NCBI GenBank assembly: GCA_018304105.1 | Contig: JAGVWX010000007.1 | Span: 1 to 64,000 of the forward strand | Source: Candidatus Pacearchaeota archaeon | Lineage (GTDB): Archaea; Nanobdellota; Nanobdellia; Pacearchaeales; GW2011-AR1 | DNA length: 64,000 bases | Reading direction: 5' to 3' | Shown here: piece after piece, positions 47,112 to 56,823 of the stretch | Position numbering within the stretch: the stretch's first letter is position 1 | How the letters are laid out: every line of letters starts with the position of its first letter | Program-made: the position numbers and the translations under genes | Notes under the pieces: generated by a model | What the model was told of the DNA's origin: nothing | Databases searched by the model: none | Seen by the model: the letters and a program-made list of their open reading frames with translations, nothing else

Positions 47112-47456
47112 TTAATCTTCAGATAATTTCATAATTGCTTCGGCGATGTCGCCTTTAGTTTCTTCGAGAGCGGAGCGGGCGTCTTCTTCGGAACTTGATG
47201 TTTTTTCTGCGACAAGTTTTATATCGTCTTCTGAGAAAGATTCCGCTGATTCTTCTTTTATGTCGCCGGTGACTTGAAATGACTCCTGACCCTGCATCGT
47301 TATTTTTTGGATTGACGGATTTTCGATTACTATTTTTGAGCCGTCTGTCTTTTCAATAGTAACTCTTTCGGCATCGATGTCTTCCTGGTTTATACCTAGC
47401 TGCTTCATCATGCCTTTCATTTTTGCGGGATTCATGCCGCCTAATCCTGGAAACAT
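47112..47456 (-). CDS. nac: Nascent polypeptide-associated complex protein
   Basis: NPAKMKGMMKQLGI...VIENPSIQKITMQGQESFQVTG + C-terminal UBA. Confidence 0.92.
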   Translation of the reverse strand: MFPGLGGMNPAKMKGMMKQLGINQEDIDAERVTIEKTDGSKIVIENPSIQKITMQGQESFQVTGDIKEESAESFSEDDIKLVAEKTSSSEEDARSALEETKGDIAEAIMKLSED

Positions 47457-47492
47457 AATTTGAATGAGAATGAGAGTTATTTATATTTTTGC

Positions 47493-47855
47493 CTAGACTG
47501 CAAAATATTTGATATCTACTCTGTCGAATCTGCATCTGCTTGGAAAGTAACCGCCCATTGAAATTGGATCTTCCTTAGGGTTTGTCAGATTATGGAATCT
47601 TTCTTCAGATAACCAGACGTCGTATCTTGTTCTTTCTTTTGGAGATGCGTTTCTTGGTTTTGCGGTAACATGAAATCCAGATTCTTCACCAAGCTGGTAC
47701 CAAGAGTTTGGAACATTTCTTACGATGTGAACGACTAATCTTGGTTTCTGCCATTCGGGCATTACGTATTCTATTCTCTTTTTTTTCTCGCCCTTTTCTT
47801 TGTCAGCAAGATATAATGTTATATCTAATCCGCCTTGGTAAGATGATGCACGCAT
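47493..47855 (-). CDS. Hypothetical protein
   Basis: ORF 120 aa co-directional with nac. Confidence 0.55.
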   Translation of the reverse strand: MRASSYQGGLDITLYLADKEKGEKKKRIEYVMPEWQKPRLVVHIVRNVPNSWYQLGEESGFHVTAKPRNASPKERTRYDVWLSEERFHNLTNPKEDPISMGGYFPSRCRFDRVDIKYFAV

Positions 47856-47901
47856 GAAACTTCATAATTTGAATGGTTAAAAGGATAATTGTGCTGGAAA
47901 G

Positions 47902-48072
47902 TTATTGCACTATCGGGAAAAAGAGTTTCATTCCCAGAACAATCAGAAGGATTGCCACTAAAAATACTATGACCTGTCCGGGCGTGATTATGAATCTAGA
48001 GTTGAATTCTTCATCGTACCTCATGAGGCCGCCGAAGGCGCCTGGCATGTGGATTTTATTGTCTTTTGCCAT
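47902..48072 (-). CDS. Preprotein translocase subunit Sec61beta
   Basis: MPGAFGGLMRYDEEFNSRFIITPGQVIVFLVAILLIVLG; internal start of ORF 48114. Confidence 0.85.
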   Translation of the reverse strand: MAKDNKIHMPGAFGGLMRYDEEFNSRFIITPGQVIVFLVAILLIVLGMKLFFPIVQ

Positions 48073-48106
48073 GATTAGGAGAATGAGGGGGGGTATAAAA
48101 AGTTTT

Positions 48107-48451
48107 TCATGCAACCTTTCTTTCTAATTCTGGTTCTGCTAGCTCTACGCCTATTTTATAGAAGTGGTCTCTTGTGTTGGTAACTTCAAGGAGCCTTTCA
48201 AATTTTTCCGGAGCACTTATGATAGAGATTCTGCTTGTTACGTTCTGCAAATTTCTCACAATCAAAACCATTTCCGCGATGAAGGTGCTGTCGAGATGAG
48301 TAACGCCTCCCAAGTCAAAAACAACACGATCGCCAGGTTTAATGTATGGAATGGTGTGGCCAGCGAGATCTATTCGGCGTTTATATGTGAAATCTCCAGA
48401 AAGGGCAAAAATTTGTTTTCCAAGGATTTCACGATAATCCACATGAGACAT
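48107..48451 (-). CDS. STAS domain-like protein
   Basis: PGDRVVFDLGGVTHLDSTFIAEMVLIVRNLQNVTSRISIISAPEKFERLLEVT. Confidence 0.7.
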   Translation of the reverse strand: MSHVDYREILGKQIFALSGDFTYKRRIDLAGHTIPYIKPGDRVVFDLGGVTHLDSTFIAEMVLIVRNLQNVTSRISIISAPEKFERLLEVTNTRDHFYKIGVELAEPELERKVA

Positions 48452-48475
48452 TGGTAAAAGAGAATATCTTTGTTT

Positions 48476-49090
48476 TTAATCTTTTAGTTTTGCCAGAAAT
48501 CTCTTCTTATCTCTTCCTGGAACGTCTTTGCCCCAGAGGACGAAAATTCTGTTGATTTTGCTCCAGTATTTTTTTGGCACTAGTTTTTGCAAGGTGAGTT
48601 CTGTTTCATGAGGTGTCTTAGTGCGAACAAGGCCGAGAATATTAGAAATTCTGTGAACGTGAGTGTCGACGGTGATTCCTGGTTTTTTGTGTATTTCTGT
48701 AAGAATTAAGTTTGCTGTTTTCCTTCCGACGCCCGGCAAGGTGACGAGGTCTTCAATCGTGTTTGGAACTTTGCCATTGAAATTTTTAATGAGCATTTGC
48801 GCGGTGGCTTTAGAATTTTTGGATTTGGTTTTGTAGTAGTTGATTTTTTTTGTTAGTGATTTGATTTTTGATAATGGAGCTTTGCTCCAGGAGCTTAATG
48901 TGGGCAAAGAGCGAAATGCGTTTGTCATTACAGGAATTGTGGTTTCATCCCTGCTTTGGGCGGAGTAGATTGTCGTTATGAGAGTTTGCCAGTCGTGCTT
49001 CCAGCCTTCTCCAGCTAGGCGCTTCTTGGATTTGGAATATTTTTTTTGGGCGAGCTTGAAGATGTGAAGGAATTTTTGTTTGGAATTCAT
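48476..49090 (-). CDS. nth: Endonuclease III
   Basis: LITTIYSAQSRDETT, LPGVGRKTANLIL, VDTHVHRISNILGLV; no C-terminal 4Fe-4S Cys cluster visible. Confidence 0.9.
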   Translation of the reverse strand: MNSKQKFLHIFKLAQKKYSKSKKRLAGEGWKHDWQTLITTIYSAQSRDETTIPVMTNAFRSLPTLSSWSKAPLSKIKSLTKKINYYKTKSKNSKATAQMLIKNFNGKVPNTIEDLVTLPGVGRKTANLILTEIHKKPGITVDTHVHRISNILGLVRTKTPHETELTLQKLVPKKYWSKINRIFVLWGKDVPGRDKKRFLAKLKD

Positions 49091-49125
49091 CAGGTAAAAA
49101 GAAAAAAGAAGTTAATAAGGTTTGT

Positions 49126-49803
49126 CTAGCGCTTCGCTTTCACGAAGAGAAGAACCAAAAAAATTATCAAGAGCATTGAGAGAGCCAGGAGAAGACTTGG
49201 GGCGAGTTTGTTTTGTTGCGGCAAAGGATTTGTGTTCTTGGACGAGAGTTTAATTTCATTTTGCGGGAAGTTGTAATTTATTTCCTGGAAGTTTTCTTTG
49301 GACGGTTCTGTTGAAGATTGAGAAGTCCAGACAATATTATTGGATGAACCTCCTGAACTGCCAGAGCTTTTAGACGAGGAAGTTTTGTTTTCAATAGGTC
49401 GCTCGTTGGTTTCTCCGGAAATTGAGACCTTAAGCCAGACTGCGAACTGGACGATTGAATTGCCGACTTCGCCTTGGCGGAAGACTAATGTGCCACGGTA
49501 ACTTCCTGGTTTTGAGCCGGACAAGCAGACTTCTATTTCTTTTTGGTTTGGGTTTATTTCGTTTGGATAACTTATGCTTATTCTGTGGGTTTGAGAAGAA
49601 GTTTGAAAATTTGAAATGGACCATTCCTGAGAAGAAAATTGTGCCCAGACGTCTTTGATTGTTGTTTGGGATTCTACTTCAAAGTTTATTTTCTTGCATG
49701 AGATTTGATTTTTTTCCAGATTGAATTCTAGACTTGTTGGGGAAAATTGTAATGCTGAAGTTATGGGGATTAATAATAGAATTAGAAAAATTAATTTTCT
49801 CAT
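49126..49803 (-). CDS. Secreted, C-terminally membrane-anchored protein
   Basis: Signal peptide MRKLIFLILLLIPITSA and C-terminal TM LLLALSMLLIIFLVLLFVKAKR. Confidence 0.65.
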   Translation of the reverse strand: MRKLIFLILLLIPITSALQFSPTSLEFNLEKNQISCKKINFEVESQTTIKDVWAQFSSQEWSISNFQTSSQTHRISISYPNEINPNQKEIEVCLSGSKPGSYRGTLVFRQGEVGNSIVQFAVWLKVSISGETNERPIENKTSSSKSSGSSGGSSNNIVWTSQSSTEPSKENFQEINYNFPQNEIKLSSKNTNPLPQQNKLAPSLLLALSMLLIIFLVLLFVKAKR

Positions 49804-50684
49804 TGCGGAGGCAGACCTGTTACGGTGTAAGTTATGATGCCTTGATTGTGCCCCGGTTGTGCGTCTTCGGGAATGTCGAGCGTGGGGAATGCTATTTGAA
49901 TTGGTGAAGTATAATTGATTATCCAAAAGCTTCCGGTTGCTGGTTGGCCGTCGATTTTTAATCCTTGGTTGAATGGAAAACCAAAGACTTCTGTTATTTC
50001 GACCTGGGCATCGGCAGTTGAACCAGTTATGTTAAATATAATTGGACCGTTTGTGGCAGGATTGTTTTGTGAGCCGGGCTGAACAAAGCCGAATTCTAAA
50101 TTCCTCGGCAAGACTTGGAATGCGACTGTTCCAGTTATGGTAACATTGAGGTCTTGCTGATTCTGGGGCGTGACTCCGTTTTCTGCATTGTAAGTGCATT
50201 CTGTTTTTATGAAATCGTTCTTGTCAATTCCTGTATCTTGGCCGTTTGGAATTCTTGCTAAACATTCATCTGAGAAACTGTCAGCATTGCCGTCGGGAGC
50301 GTTATCTGTGATATTGCCATCATTCCAAGTTCCGTGTGCTACTGAATCAACCAAAACTCCTTCTGAATTGTAAAGCGTGATTTGTCCGTCATCTTTTTGG
50401 TCGCCTGTCGGATTTAAAATTGTAAAATATTTATTGGGCTGAATTATTCCCTCTAAATGTACAGTTACATTTGTACCATCTGTGAGGTTTAATGTCCAGC
50501 CCGAAAGATTGACAGGATTGCTATCTGGATTGTATAATTCAAACCATTCATCGCTGCCAGTTGTTTTGTTATCACCGTTCCGGTCAGTTTGAGGGTCGGT
50601 TGTGAATTCGTTGATGACAATCGCTGAGGAGAAAGATGCTAGGAAGACTGTAAGAATTAGGAATGATATTATCCTCTTTTTCAT
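49800..50684 (-). CDS. Lamin tail domain (LTD) secreted protein
   Basis: VINEFTTDP...DEWFELYNPDSNPVNLSGWTL...ILNPTGDQ. Confidence 0.82.
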   Translation of the reverse strand: MKKRIISFLILTVFLASFSSAIVINEFTTDPQTDRNGDNKTTGSDEWFELYNPDSNPVNLSGWTLNLTDGTNVTVHLEGIIQPNKYFTILNPTGDQKDDGQITLYNSEGVLVDSVAHGTWNDGNITDNAPDGNADSFSDECLARIPNGQDTGIDKNDFIKTECTYNAENGVTPQNQQDLNVTITGTVAFQVLPRNLEFGFVQPGSQNNPATNGPIIFNITGSTADAQVEITEVFGFPFNQGLKIDGQPATGSFWIINYTSPIQIAFPTLDIPEDAQPGHNQGIITYTVTGLPPQ

Positions 50685-50771
50685 TTTATTTTGAGTTAAC
50701 TTATGTTTATAAACTTTGTTGAATTTTGGTGTTTGGAAAAGGTTTAAAAATAACCGGTGTTTATTGTTGCT

Positions 50772-50999
50772 ATGAATTTGCCGAGAGATTACAATCGAGC
50801 GGATGCTGTTGAGCAAGTGGCGGACAGGGTAAGGAAGGGTGAACTGATAGATGTTGGTAGAGTGGCTGCAGATTATAAAGTGCCTCCGAGCGAGGCGAGA
50901 GCGTTATTCTACTGTGCAAAATCAGTGGCGGGTCAAAAGCCTCAAGAGTTTCTGAAAAGATATGTTCCTAATAAAGATAGGGATAATGGAAACTGCTAA
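50772..50999 (+). CDS. Hypothetical small protein
   Basis: MNLPRDYNRADAVEQVADRVRKGELIDVGRVAADYKVPPSEARALFYC; HTH-like. Confidence 0.5.
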   Translation: MNLPRDYNRADAVEQVADRVRKGELIDVGRVAADYKVPPSEARALFYCAKSVAGQKPQEFLKRYVPNKDRDNGNC

Positions 51000-51218
51000 T
51001 CGAGTTTAAATAATATTTTCTAACTCTTTTTTAATTTAGTGATGATAATACGAAAGCTAATGAGCCAATACTGATGAAGTCAACTTCTTTCAGTCGTTGA
51101 GGCAGCCGACCGACTTGCGAATAGTCTTTTACTGGCGATTATTTAAGGATTCTGACTTTTTCAAAAAACTAATCTAACACAAAAACCTTAAAACCACGCA
51201 CTTCTTGAGTTTTCTATT

Positions 51219-53564
51219 ATGGGTAAGAATCAACTTGACATAAAAGCGATTGAAGAAAAGTGGAGAAGGTATTGGGAGAGAGAAGAGATTTACAAGTTTA
51301 ATCCGCACTCGAAAAAGAAAGTTTATTCTGTTGACACGCCGCCGCCGACGGTTTCGGGGGATATGCACATCGGGCATGCGTCATCTTATTCGCATGATGA
51401 CTTTATTGTGAGGTATAAGAGAATGAATGGGTTTGAAGTTTTGTATCCTTTCGGAACGGACGATAACGGGCTGCCGACTGAAAGATTAATTGAAAGGCTA
51501 AAGAATGTTAAAAGCAAGAATATGTCGCGGGCGGAATTTATTGAACTTTGTTTGAAAACATTGAAAGAGATAACACCGGCGTTTGTCCAGGACTGGAAGA
51601 ATCTTGGAATTTCTTGTGATTACGACGTGCATTATTCAACAATTGATGAGCATTCAAGAAAAATGTCGCAGGCTTCGTTTATTGAATTGTATAAGAAAGG
51701 ATTGGTTTACAGAGAAAAGTTTCCGACGATTTATTGTCCAGAATGCCAGACGCCGGTTGCGCAGGCAGAACTTGAAGACAAGAACAAGGATACTTTGTTT
51801 ACTACCTTGAAATTTCTAACGGAGAACGGAACTAGTTTACCGATTGCTACAACAAGGCCTGAACTTTTGGGAGCGTGCGTTGCGATTTTTGTTAATCCAG
51901 ACGATAAAAGATATAAAAATCAAATTGGAAGGAAGGCGACAGTTCCGTTGTTTGAGTATGATGTCCCGATAATCGCTGACAAGTCGGCGGATATTGAGAA
52001 AGGCACAGGAGTCTTGATGGTTTGTTCTTATGGAGACAAGTACGATGTTGATGCAATCAAACGATACAAATTGGAACCGAGAGTTATTTTTTCGCTGGAT
52101 GGAAAAGTCAAGGCAGGGAAATATGCTGGGCTGACGATTCTTGAGACAAGGAAGAAAACGCTTCAGGATTTGAAAGAGAGAAATTTAATTTTGGAGCAGA
52201 AGAGCATAACGCATGCCGTAAATGTTCATGACAAGTGCGGAACCGGAATTGAGTTTTTGCCGACGGAGCAATGGTTCATTAAAATTCTTGACAAGAAGAA
52301 AGAATTGATTGAGCAGGGTAAGAAGATTAAATGGCATCCGGAATATATGTTCAAGAGATATGAAAATTGGATTCACGGACTTGAATGGGACTGGAGCATT
52401 TCGAGAGAGAGGCATTTTGGAATTCCGATACCGGTTTGGATTTGCGAGAAATGCAACGAAATAATTTTGCCTGAGGAAAAAGAATTGCCTGTTGATCCGA
52501 TGCAGAAAAATAAGAAATGTCCTAAGTGCAAAATTGATGCTAAACCAGAGACTAGGGTTTTGGACACTTGGGCGACTTCATCTCTGACGCCGCAAATTGT
52601 TTCTTCACTCGTTAAAGAAAAAGTTAAAGTTCCTTATTCATTGAGACCGCAGGCGCATGACATAATTAGGACTTGGGCGTTTTATACAATTGTCAAGTCA
52701 CTGTATCACGAAAAGAAAATTCCTTGGGAAGAAATTGCGATTTCGGGATTTGTTACGCTTGGAGGAGAGAAAATGTCGAAGTCTAAGGGAAATGTTGTCA
52801 AGCCAAAAGAAGTGATTGAAAGTTTTGGGAGCGACGCATTGAGGTATTGGGCGGCTACGGCAAAACTCGGAGATGACGTAGATTATCAGGAAAATGATTT
52901 GGTTGCCGGAAAGAAATTCGTTACTAAACTTTTGAATGCAAGCAGATTTGTTTTTATGAATTTGAAACATCAAAGCAAGAAGCCGAAGTTGCTTGAAGCA
53001 GACAGATTATTTTTAACGCAGGTTAACAAATTGGTAAAAGGCGCGAGTGAAGCTTTTGAAGATTATAATTATGCTAAAGCCAAGCTTGACACGGAAAGAT
53101 TTTTTTGGCAGGTTTTCGCGGATAATTATCTTGAGATTGTAAAGAACAGAGTTTATAACGGAAGCGACGAAGAAAAAGCGTCGGCGTTTTATGCACTTTA
53201 TCAGGGCCTGTTGGCGATTGTGAAATTAATGGCTCCGATTACGCCTTACATAACTGAAGAAGTTTATCAGAATCATTTTAAGAAATACGAAAAGGAAAAG
53301 TCTGTTCATATCTCGAGTTGGCCGGGGAAAATTGAAGTAGGTAAGGGAAAGAACGATGAGAAAATTTGGAACGATTTTTTGAATCTGATTGCGAGGGTCA
53401 GGCAGGCAAAATCCGAGAATCAGAAGGCGATGAATTCTAAAATTGTTTTGACTTTGAACCAAAGAGAGCAGGATGAATTGAAAGATGTTATGCAAGATTT
53501 TAAATCGGTGATGAATATTGCTGAGCTGAAGAGCGGAGAGTTTAAAGTGGATTTTGTGGAATAA
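51219..53564 (+). CDS. valS: Valine--tRNA ligase
   Basis: PPPTVSGDMHIGHASSY, GTDDNGLPTER, ATTRPELLGACVAIFVNP, GGEKMSKSKGNVVKP. Confidence 0.95.
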   Translation: MGKNQLDIKAIEEKWRRYWEREEIYKFNPHSKKKVYSVDTPPPTVSGDMHIGHASSYSHDDFIVRYKRMNGFEVLYPFGTDDNGLPTERLIERLKNVKSKNMSRAEFIELCLKTLKEITPAFVQDWKNLGISCDYDVHYSTIDEHSRKMSQASFIELYKKGLVYREKFPTIYCPECQTPVAQAELEDKNKDTLFTTLKFLTENGTSLPIATTRPELLGACVAIFVNPDDKRYKNQIGRKATVPLFEYDVPIIADKSADIEKGTGVLMVCSYGDKYDVDAIKRYKLEPRVIFSLDGKVKAGKYAGLTILETRKKTLQDLKERNLILEQKSITHAVNVHDKCGTGIEFLPTEQWFIKILDKKKELIEQGKKIKWHPEYMFKRYENWIHGLEWDWSISRERHFGIPIPVWICEKCNEIILPEEKELPVDPMQKNKKCPKCKIDAKPETRVLDTWATSSLTPQIVSSLVKEKVKVPYSLRPQAHDIIRTWAFYTIVKSLYHEKKIPWEEIAISGFVTLGGEKMSKSKGNVVKPKEVIESFGSDALRYWAATAKLGDDVDYQENDLVAGKKFVTKLLNASRFVFMNLKHQSKKPKLLEADRLFLTQVNKLVKGASEAFEDYNYAKAKLDTERFFWQVFADNYLEIVKNRVYNGSDEEKASAFYALYQGLLAIVKLMAPITPYITEEVYQNHFKKYEKEKSVHISSWPGKIEVGKGKNDEKIWNDFLNLIARVRQAKSENQKAMNSKIVLTLNQREQDELKDVMQDFKSVMNIAELKSGEFKVDFVE

Positions 53565-53598
53565 GAAATTTTATAAACTCTTCTTGTTTTTAATTAGT

Positions 53599-53838
53599 AT
53601 GAGGGGCGATGGTTTTCTATTTGGCGACGTTCATCCTAAAGGATTATTTGGACAGCAGGCGGTGCGGACCGGAGATTCTGTTTTTGACAATAGTGGTTAT
53701 GTTGAGTCGGCAAGGGCGGATGCTGCTGGACAAAGGTATATTCCTTTTCAGGAACCTGAAGTTGACATAAATGGAAATCGAATGTTATTTGCCGGAAGAG
53801 TTTTGCATGATGAGAACGGCCGAAGTTATGACGCGTGA
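53599..53838 (+). CDS. Hypothetical small protein
   Basis: MRGDGFLFGDVHPKGLFGQQ..., internal ATG of ORF 53554. Confidence 0.45.
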   Translation: MRGDGFLFGDVHPKGLFGQQAVRTGDSVFDNSGYVESARADAAGQRYIPFQEPEVDINGNRMLFAGRVLHDENGRSYDA

Positions 53839-53897
53839 CGCTTAGATTTATTAACGTTAATTCTTAATATAAAATATCGATGTTGCGCGGCGCAATA

Positions 53898-53960
53898 GGA
53901 CACCCCTATTCGTGGCTGGTGTCACAAATATTTGACTCGCCGTTGGAATTGCTGCGAGTC
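53898..53960 (+). repeat. Two hairpin elements GGACACC/GGTGTC and GACTCGC/GCGAGTC
   Basis: 53898-53904 with 53918-53923; 53934-53940 with 53954-53960. Confidence 0.75.
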
Positions 53961-54010
53961 TTAATTTGTTGGCTCATTGCATTTGCCGTGTGATGCGATA
54001 ACAAACTAAA

Positions 54011-56410
54011 ATGACACATGTTATTGACCCGAAAGAAAAACAGAAGCTTGAAGATTTGATTGAACTACTTGGAAGTATAAAAGGAAGACACACGGAGCTT
54101 GTTACTGTTTTGATTCCTGCCGGGGCGAACATTAACTTGATTCAGAGACAGCTCGAAGGCGAGAAGTCGACGGCTTCGAACATTAAGTCTGCTTCGACGA
54201 GGAAGAATGTTATTTCTGCGCTCGATATGATAATTCGAGAGATGAAAGGAATAAGGCAAACGCCGCCTAATGGGCTTGCGCTTTTTTGCGGGAACATCTC
54301 AGAGAAAGAAGGCTTTCCAGACATTCAGTTGTGGAATTATGAACCGCCAAAGCCGTTGAATGTAAAGATTTACAGATGTGATCAGGAATTTATTATTGAA
54401 CCTTTGAAGGAAATGGTTGCGATTGATGAAGTTTATGGATTGATTGTTATTGACCGGCAGCAGGCGACGATTGGCTTGCTCGAGGGAAGTCAGATAAAAG
54501 TTTTGCAGAAGCTGACTTCGGGAGTTCCGGGGAAAGTTAGGGCTGGAGGACAGTGTTTGTCGCCAGATACTCTGATAATGAAAGAAGACGGAGGGATAGT
54601 GCCAATAAAAAATGTCCATAACCCTATGATTATTATCACGGAAAATTTTAATCAAGAAAAAACTGAAGAGGCTCCCATAATTGCTAAATGGGAAAATGAA
54701 AAAGAAGTTTATCAGATAACAACAGCCTATCCAAAATTAAATATTCGAGCGTCTAAAGACCACACTTTTTTTGTTAGAACTGAAAAGGGCGTTATAGAAA
54801 AAGTTCTTTCGGAAATTAAGGAAGGGGATTATCTGCTCATGCCTGAAAAAATAAATCTCAACCTAGAAGAGCAGAAGATAGATTTTAAGCCATTGATTAA
54901 ACAAGAATTTAATATGAAACAAGTCAATATACCAGAAAAACTAACTGCCGGTGTTGCTAAAATATTCGGCTATTACCTTGGCGATGGTAATTATGAATTA
55001 GATAGAATTTCTTTTTCAGAACAAAGAAAGGAAGTTGCAGAATATTATAAGAAATTGATTGAAGAGTGTTTCGAAACCGAAGTAAAAATAAAGTTTAGAG
55101 AAAATAAAGGTTACTACCAATTACGAGCAGGGAGCAGAATTTTATCCCAGTTCTTTAGGAATGTATTCGATGAAAAAGAAAAAACGTTAAATGCAAGCAT
55201 ACCCTTGATTGTTTTAAAATCTCCAGATGAAATTGTAGCTTCTTTTATTGGTGGTTTTTTCGATGCTGAGGGGTACGTTTCAAAAAACAGGGTCGCTTTT
55301 GGAATTAACAACCAATTACTCGCAAGGCAGGTGCAGTTTGTATTATTAAGACTGGGTATTATATCTTCAATTAATGAATATGATAATAGAAAAAATCCTT
55401 ATTCAAAAAAAACACGATATACTCTCGCTATCGACGATTTGGAGTCTCTTAAAAAGTTCTACGCGCTAATAGGATTTGCTTCGGGTGAAAAACAAAAAAA
55501 GGTTGCCGGGCTTATTTCAATCAGAGGCAACCGCAATAAAGTAAGGCAAATTGTCGTCAATGGAAGAGAAATTGCACAGATAATCCATAATTCTGGCATG
55601 AACACCCGACAGTTTAATTGCCCAGACTTCTTTGTCAATAAGAAACAAATGAGCAAAGAAGTATTTAAGAAAAATATTTTGGATAAAATTCAAGACTCTG
55701 AATTAAGACGAAGGCTAGAGTTGTTTTATTTATCCAATCTTATTGCGGTTAAAATATCCTCTATTAAGTCGTGTGGTTTCCAAAAGACAGTCGATATCGA
55801 AACAAAAAACCATAACTTTATTGCAAACGGAATTTTGGTGCACAATTCAAGCCAGAGATTTCATCGTATTACTGAAGGATTGGCGAAAGAATTTTTCAGG
55901 CGGGTTGCTGAAGATATGAAAAAGATTTTTTTTGACATGCCTAAGCTGAAAGGGATTTTGGTTGGAGGACCGATTCCGACGAAAGAAGATTTTCTTGATG
56001 AGGGACAGTTGGTTACGAAGCTGAAGGAGAAGATTATTGCGATAAAGGACCTTGGGTATGTTGATGAGCATGGGTTGGAACTTTTAGTTGAAGCTTCGCA
56101 GGAAGAAATGCAAGAACAAGAATTGGTAAAGGAGAAAAAAATTCTTGAACGATTTTTTGAGACTCTTGGGAAAGATAGGAAAAAGGCGGCTTACAAAGAG
56201 CCGGAAGTTCGGCTTGCTTTGGAACGAGGAGCAGTTGATGTCTTGTTAATTTCTAAAAAGTTTGACAGAGATAAACAGAAAGAATTTGAGCAGATGGCGG
56301 AGAATATTGGGTCGAGTATTGTATTGATTGGGGCAGACCATACCGATGGGGAGCAGTTTTGGAATTTGACTGAAGGGGTTGGGGCAATTTTAAGATTTAG
56401 TTTGGATTAG
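54011..56410 (+). CDS. prf1: Peptide chain release factor aRF1 with intein
   Basis: ELVTVLIPAGANINLI, NIKSASTRKNV, GKVRAGGQ | intein | SSQRFHRITEGLAKEFFRRVAE. Confidence 0.95.
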   Translation: MTHVIDPKEKQKLEDLIELLGSIKGRHTELVTVLIPAGANINLIQRQLEGEKSTASNIKSASTRKNVISALDMIIREMKGIRQTPPNGLALFCGNISEKEGFPDIQLWNYEPPKPLNVKIYRCDQEFIIEPLKEMVAIDEVYGLIVIDRQQATIGLLEGSQIKVLQKLTSGVPGKVRAGGQCLSPDTLIMKEDGGIVPIKNVHNPMIIITENFNQEKTEEAPIIAKWENEKEVYQITTAYPKLNIRASKDHTFFVRTEKGVIEKVLSEIKEGDYLLMPEKINLNLEEQKIDFKPLIKQEFNMKQVNIPEKLTAGVAKIFGYYLGDGNYELDRISFSEQRKEVAEYYKKLIEECFETEVKIKFRENKGYYQLRAGSRILSQFFRNVFDEKEKTLNASIPLIVLKSPDEIVASFIGGFFDAEGYVSKNRVAFGINNQLLARQVQFVLLRLGIISSINEYDNRKNPYSKKTRYTLAIDDLESLKKFYALIGFASGEKQKKVAGLISIRGNRNKVRQIVVNGREIAQIIHNSGMNTRQFNCPDFFVNKKQMSKEVFKKNILDKIQDSELRRRLELFYLSNLIAVKISSIKSCGFQKTVDIETKNHNFIANGILVHNSSQRFHRITEGLAKEFFRRVAEDMKKIFFDMPKLKGILVGGPIPTKEDFLDEGQLVTKLKEKIIAIKDLGYVDEHGLELLVEASQEEMQEQELVKEKKILERFFETLGKDRKKAAYKEPEVRLALERGAVDVLLISKKFDRDKQKEFEQMAENIGSSIVLIGADHTDGEQFWNLTEGVGAILRFSLD
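54554..55846 (+). other. Intein (431 aa) with LAGLIDADG homing endonuclease, inserted between GGQ and SSQRF of aRF1
   Basis: Starts CLSPDTLI, block B-like ASKDHTFFV, DOD motifs GYYLGDG and GGFFDAEG, ends NHNFIANGILVHN followed by Ser. Confidence 0.95.
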
Positions 56411-56439
56411 TTTTGGTTTATTTATTATTTGTTTTTTGA

Positions 56440-56702
56440 TTTGTTGAAAATCTTTTTTCGAGTTGGTTGCACCCACCCACCCGCCCAGATAGTTTCGATT
56501 TGTATTAATAAATCTCTCAAATCGAATCATTTGTCGCATTAGGATTCCCACAAACTTTTCGCTTACAGCGAAAATCCCAACTCGCAGCCACGCTCGAAAT
56601 CAATCAGGACATTACTCTCGCGTAACATGCTCGCCCTATCCACTATGCCACTTTACCCCAATAAATTAGTAAACCAATATTTTGATTTTTTCAATAAATT
56701 TT
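56440..56702 (+). mobile_element. MITE-like structured element (family B)
   Basis: TTTGTTGAAAATC ... GATTTTTTCAATAAA; 99-bp identity to 46726-46824. Confidence 0.55.
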
Positions 56703-56823
56703 TTCTTATTTTTCTGAATTTTTGATTCTTCTCTTTCTTTTGATAATCTTTATCATACATATTAAGTAAACTTCTGTGTAAAACAGATAGATTTATAAGG
56801 TAAAAGTCACACAAAATAAGTAT

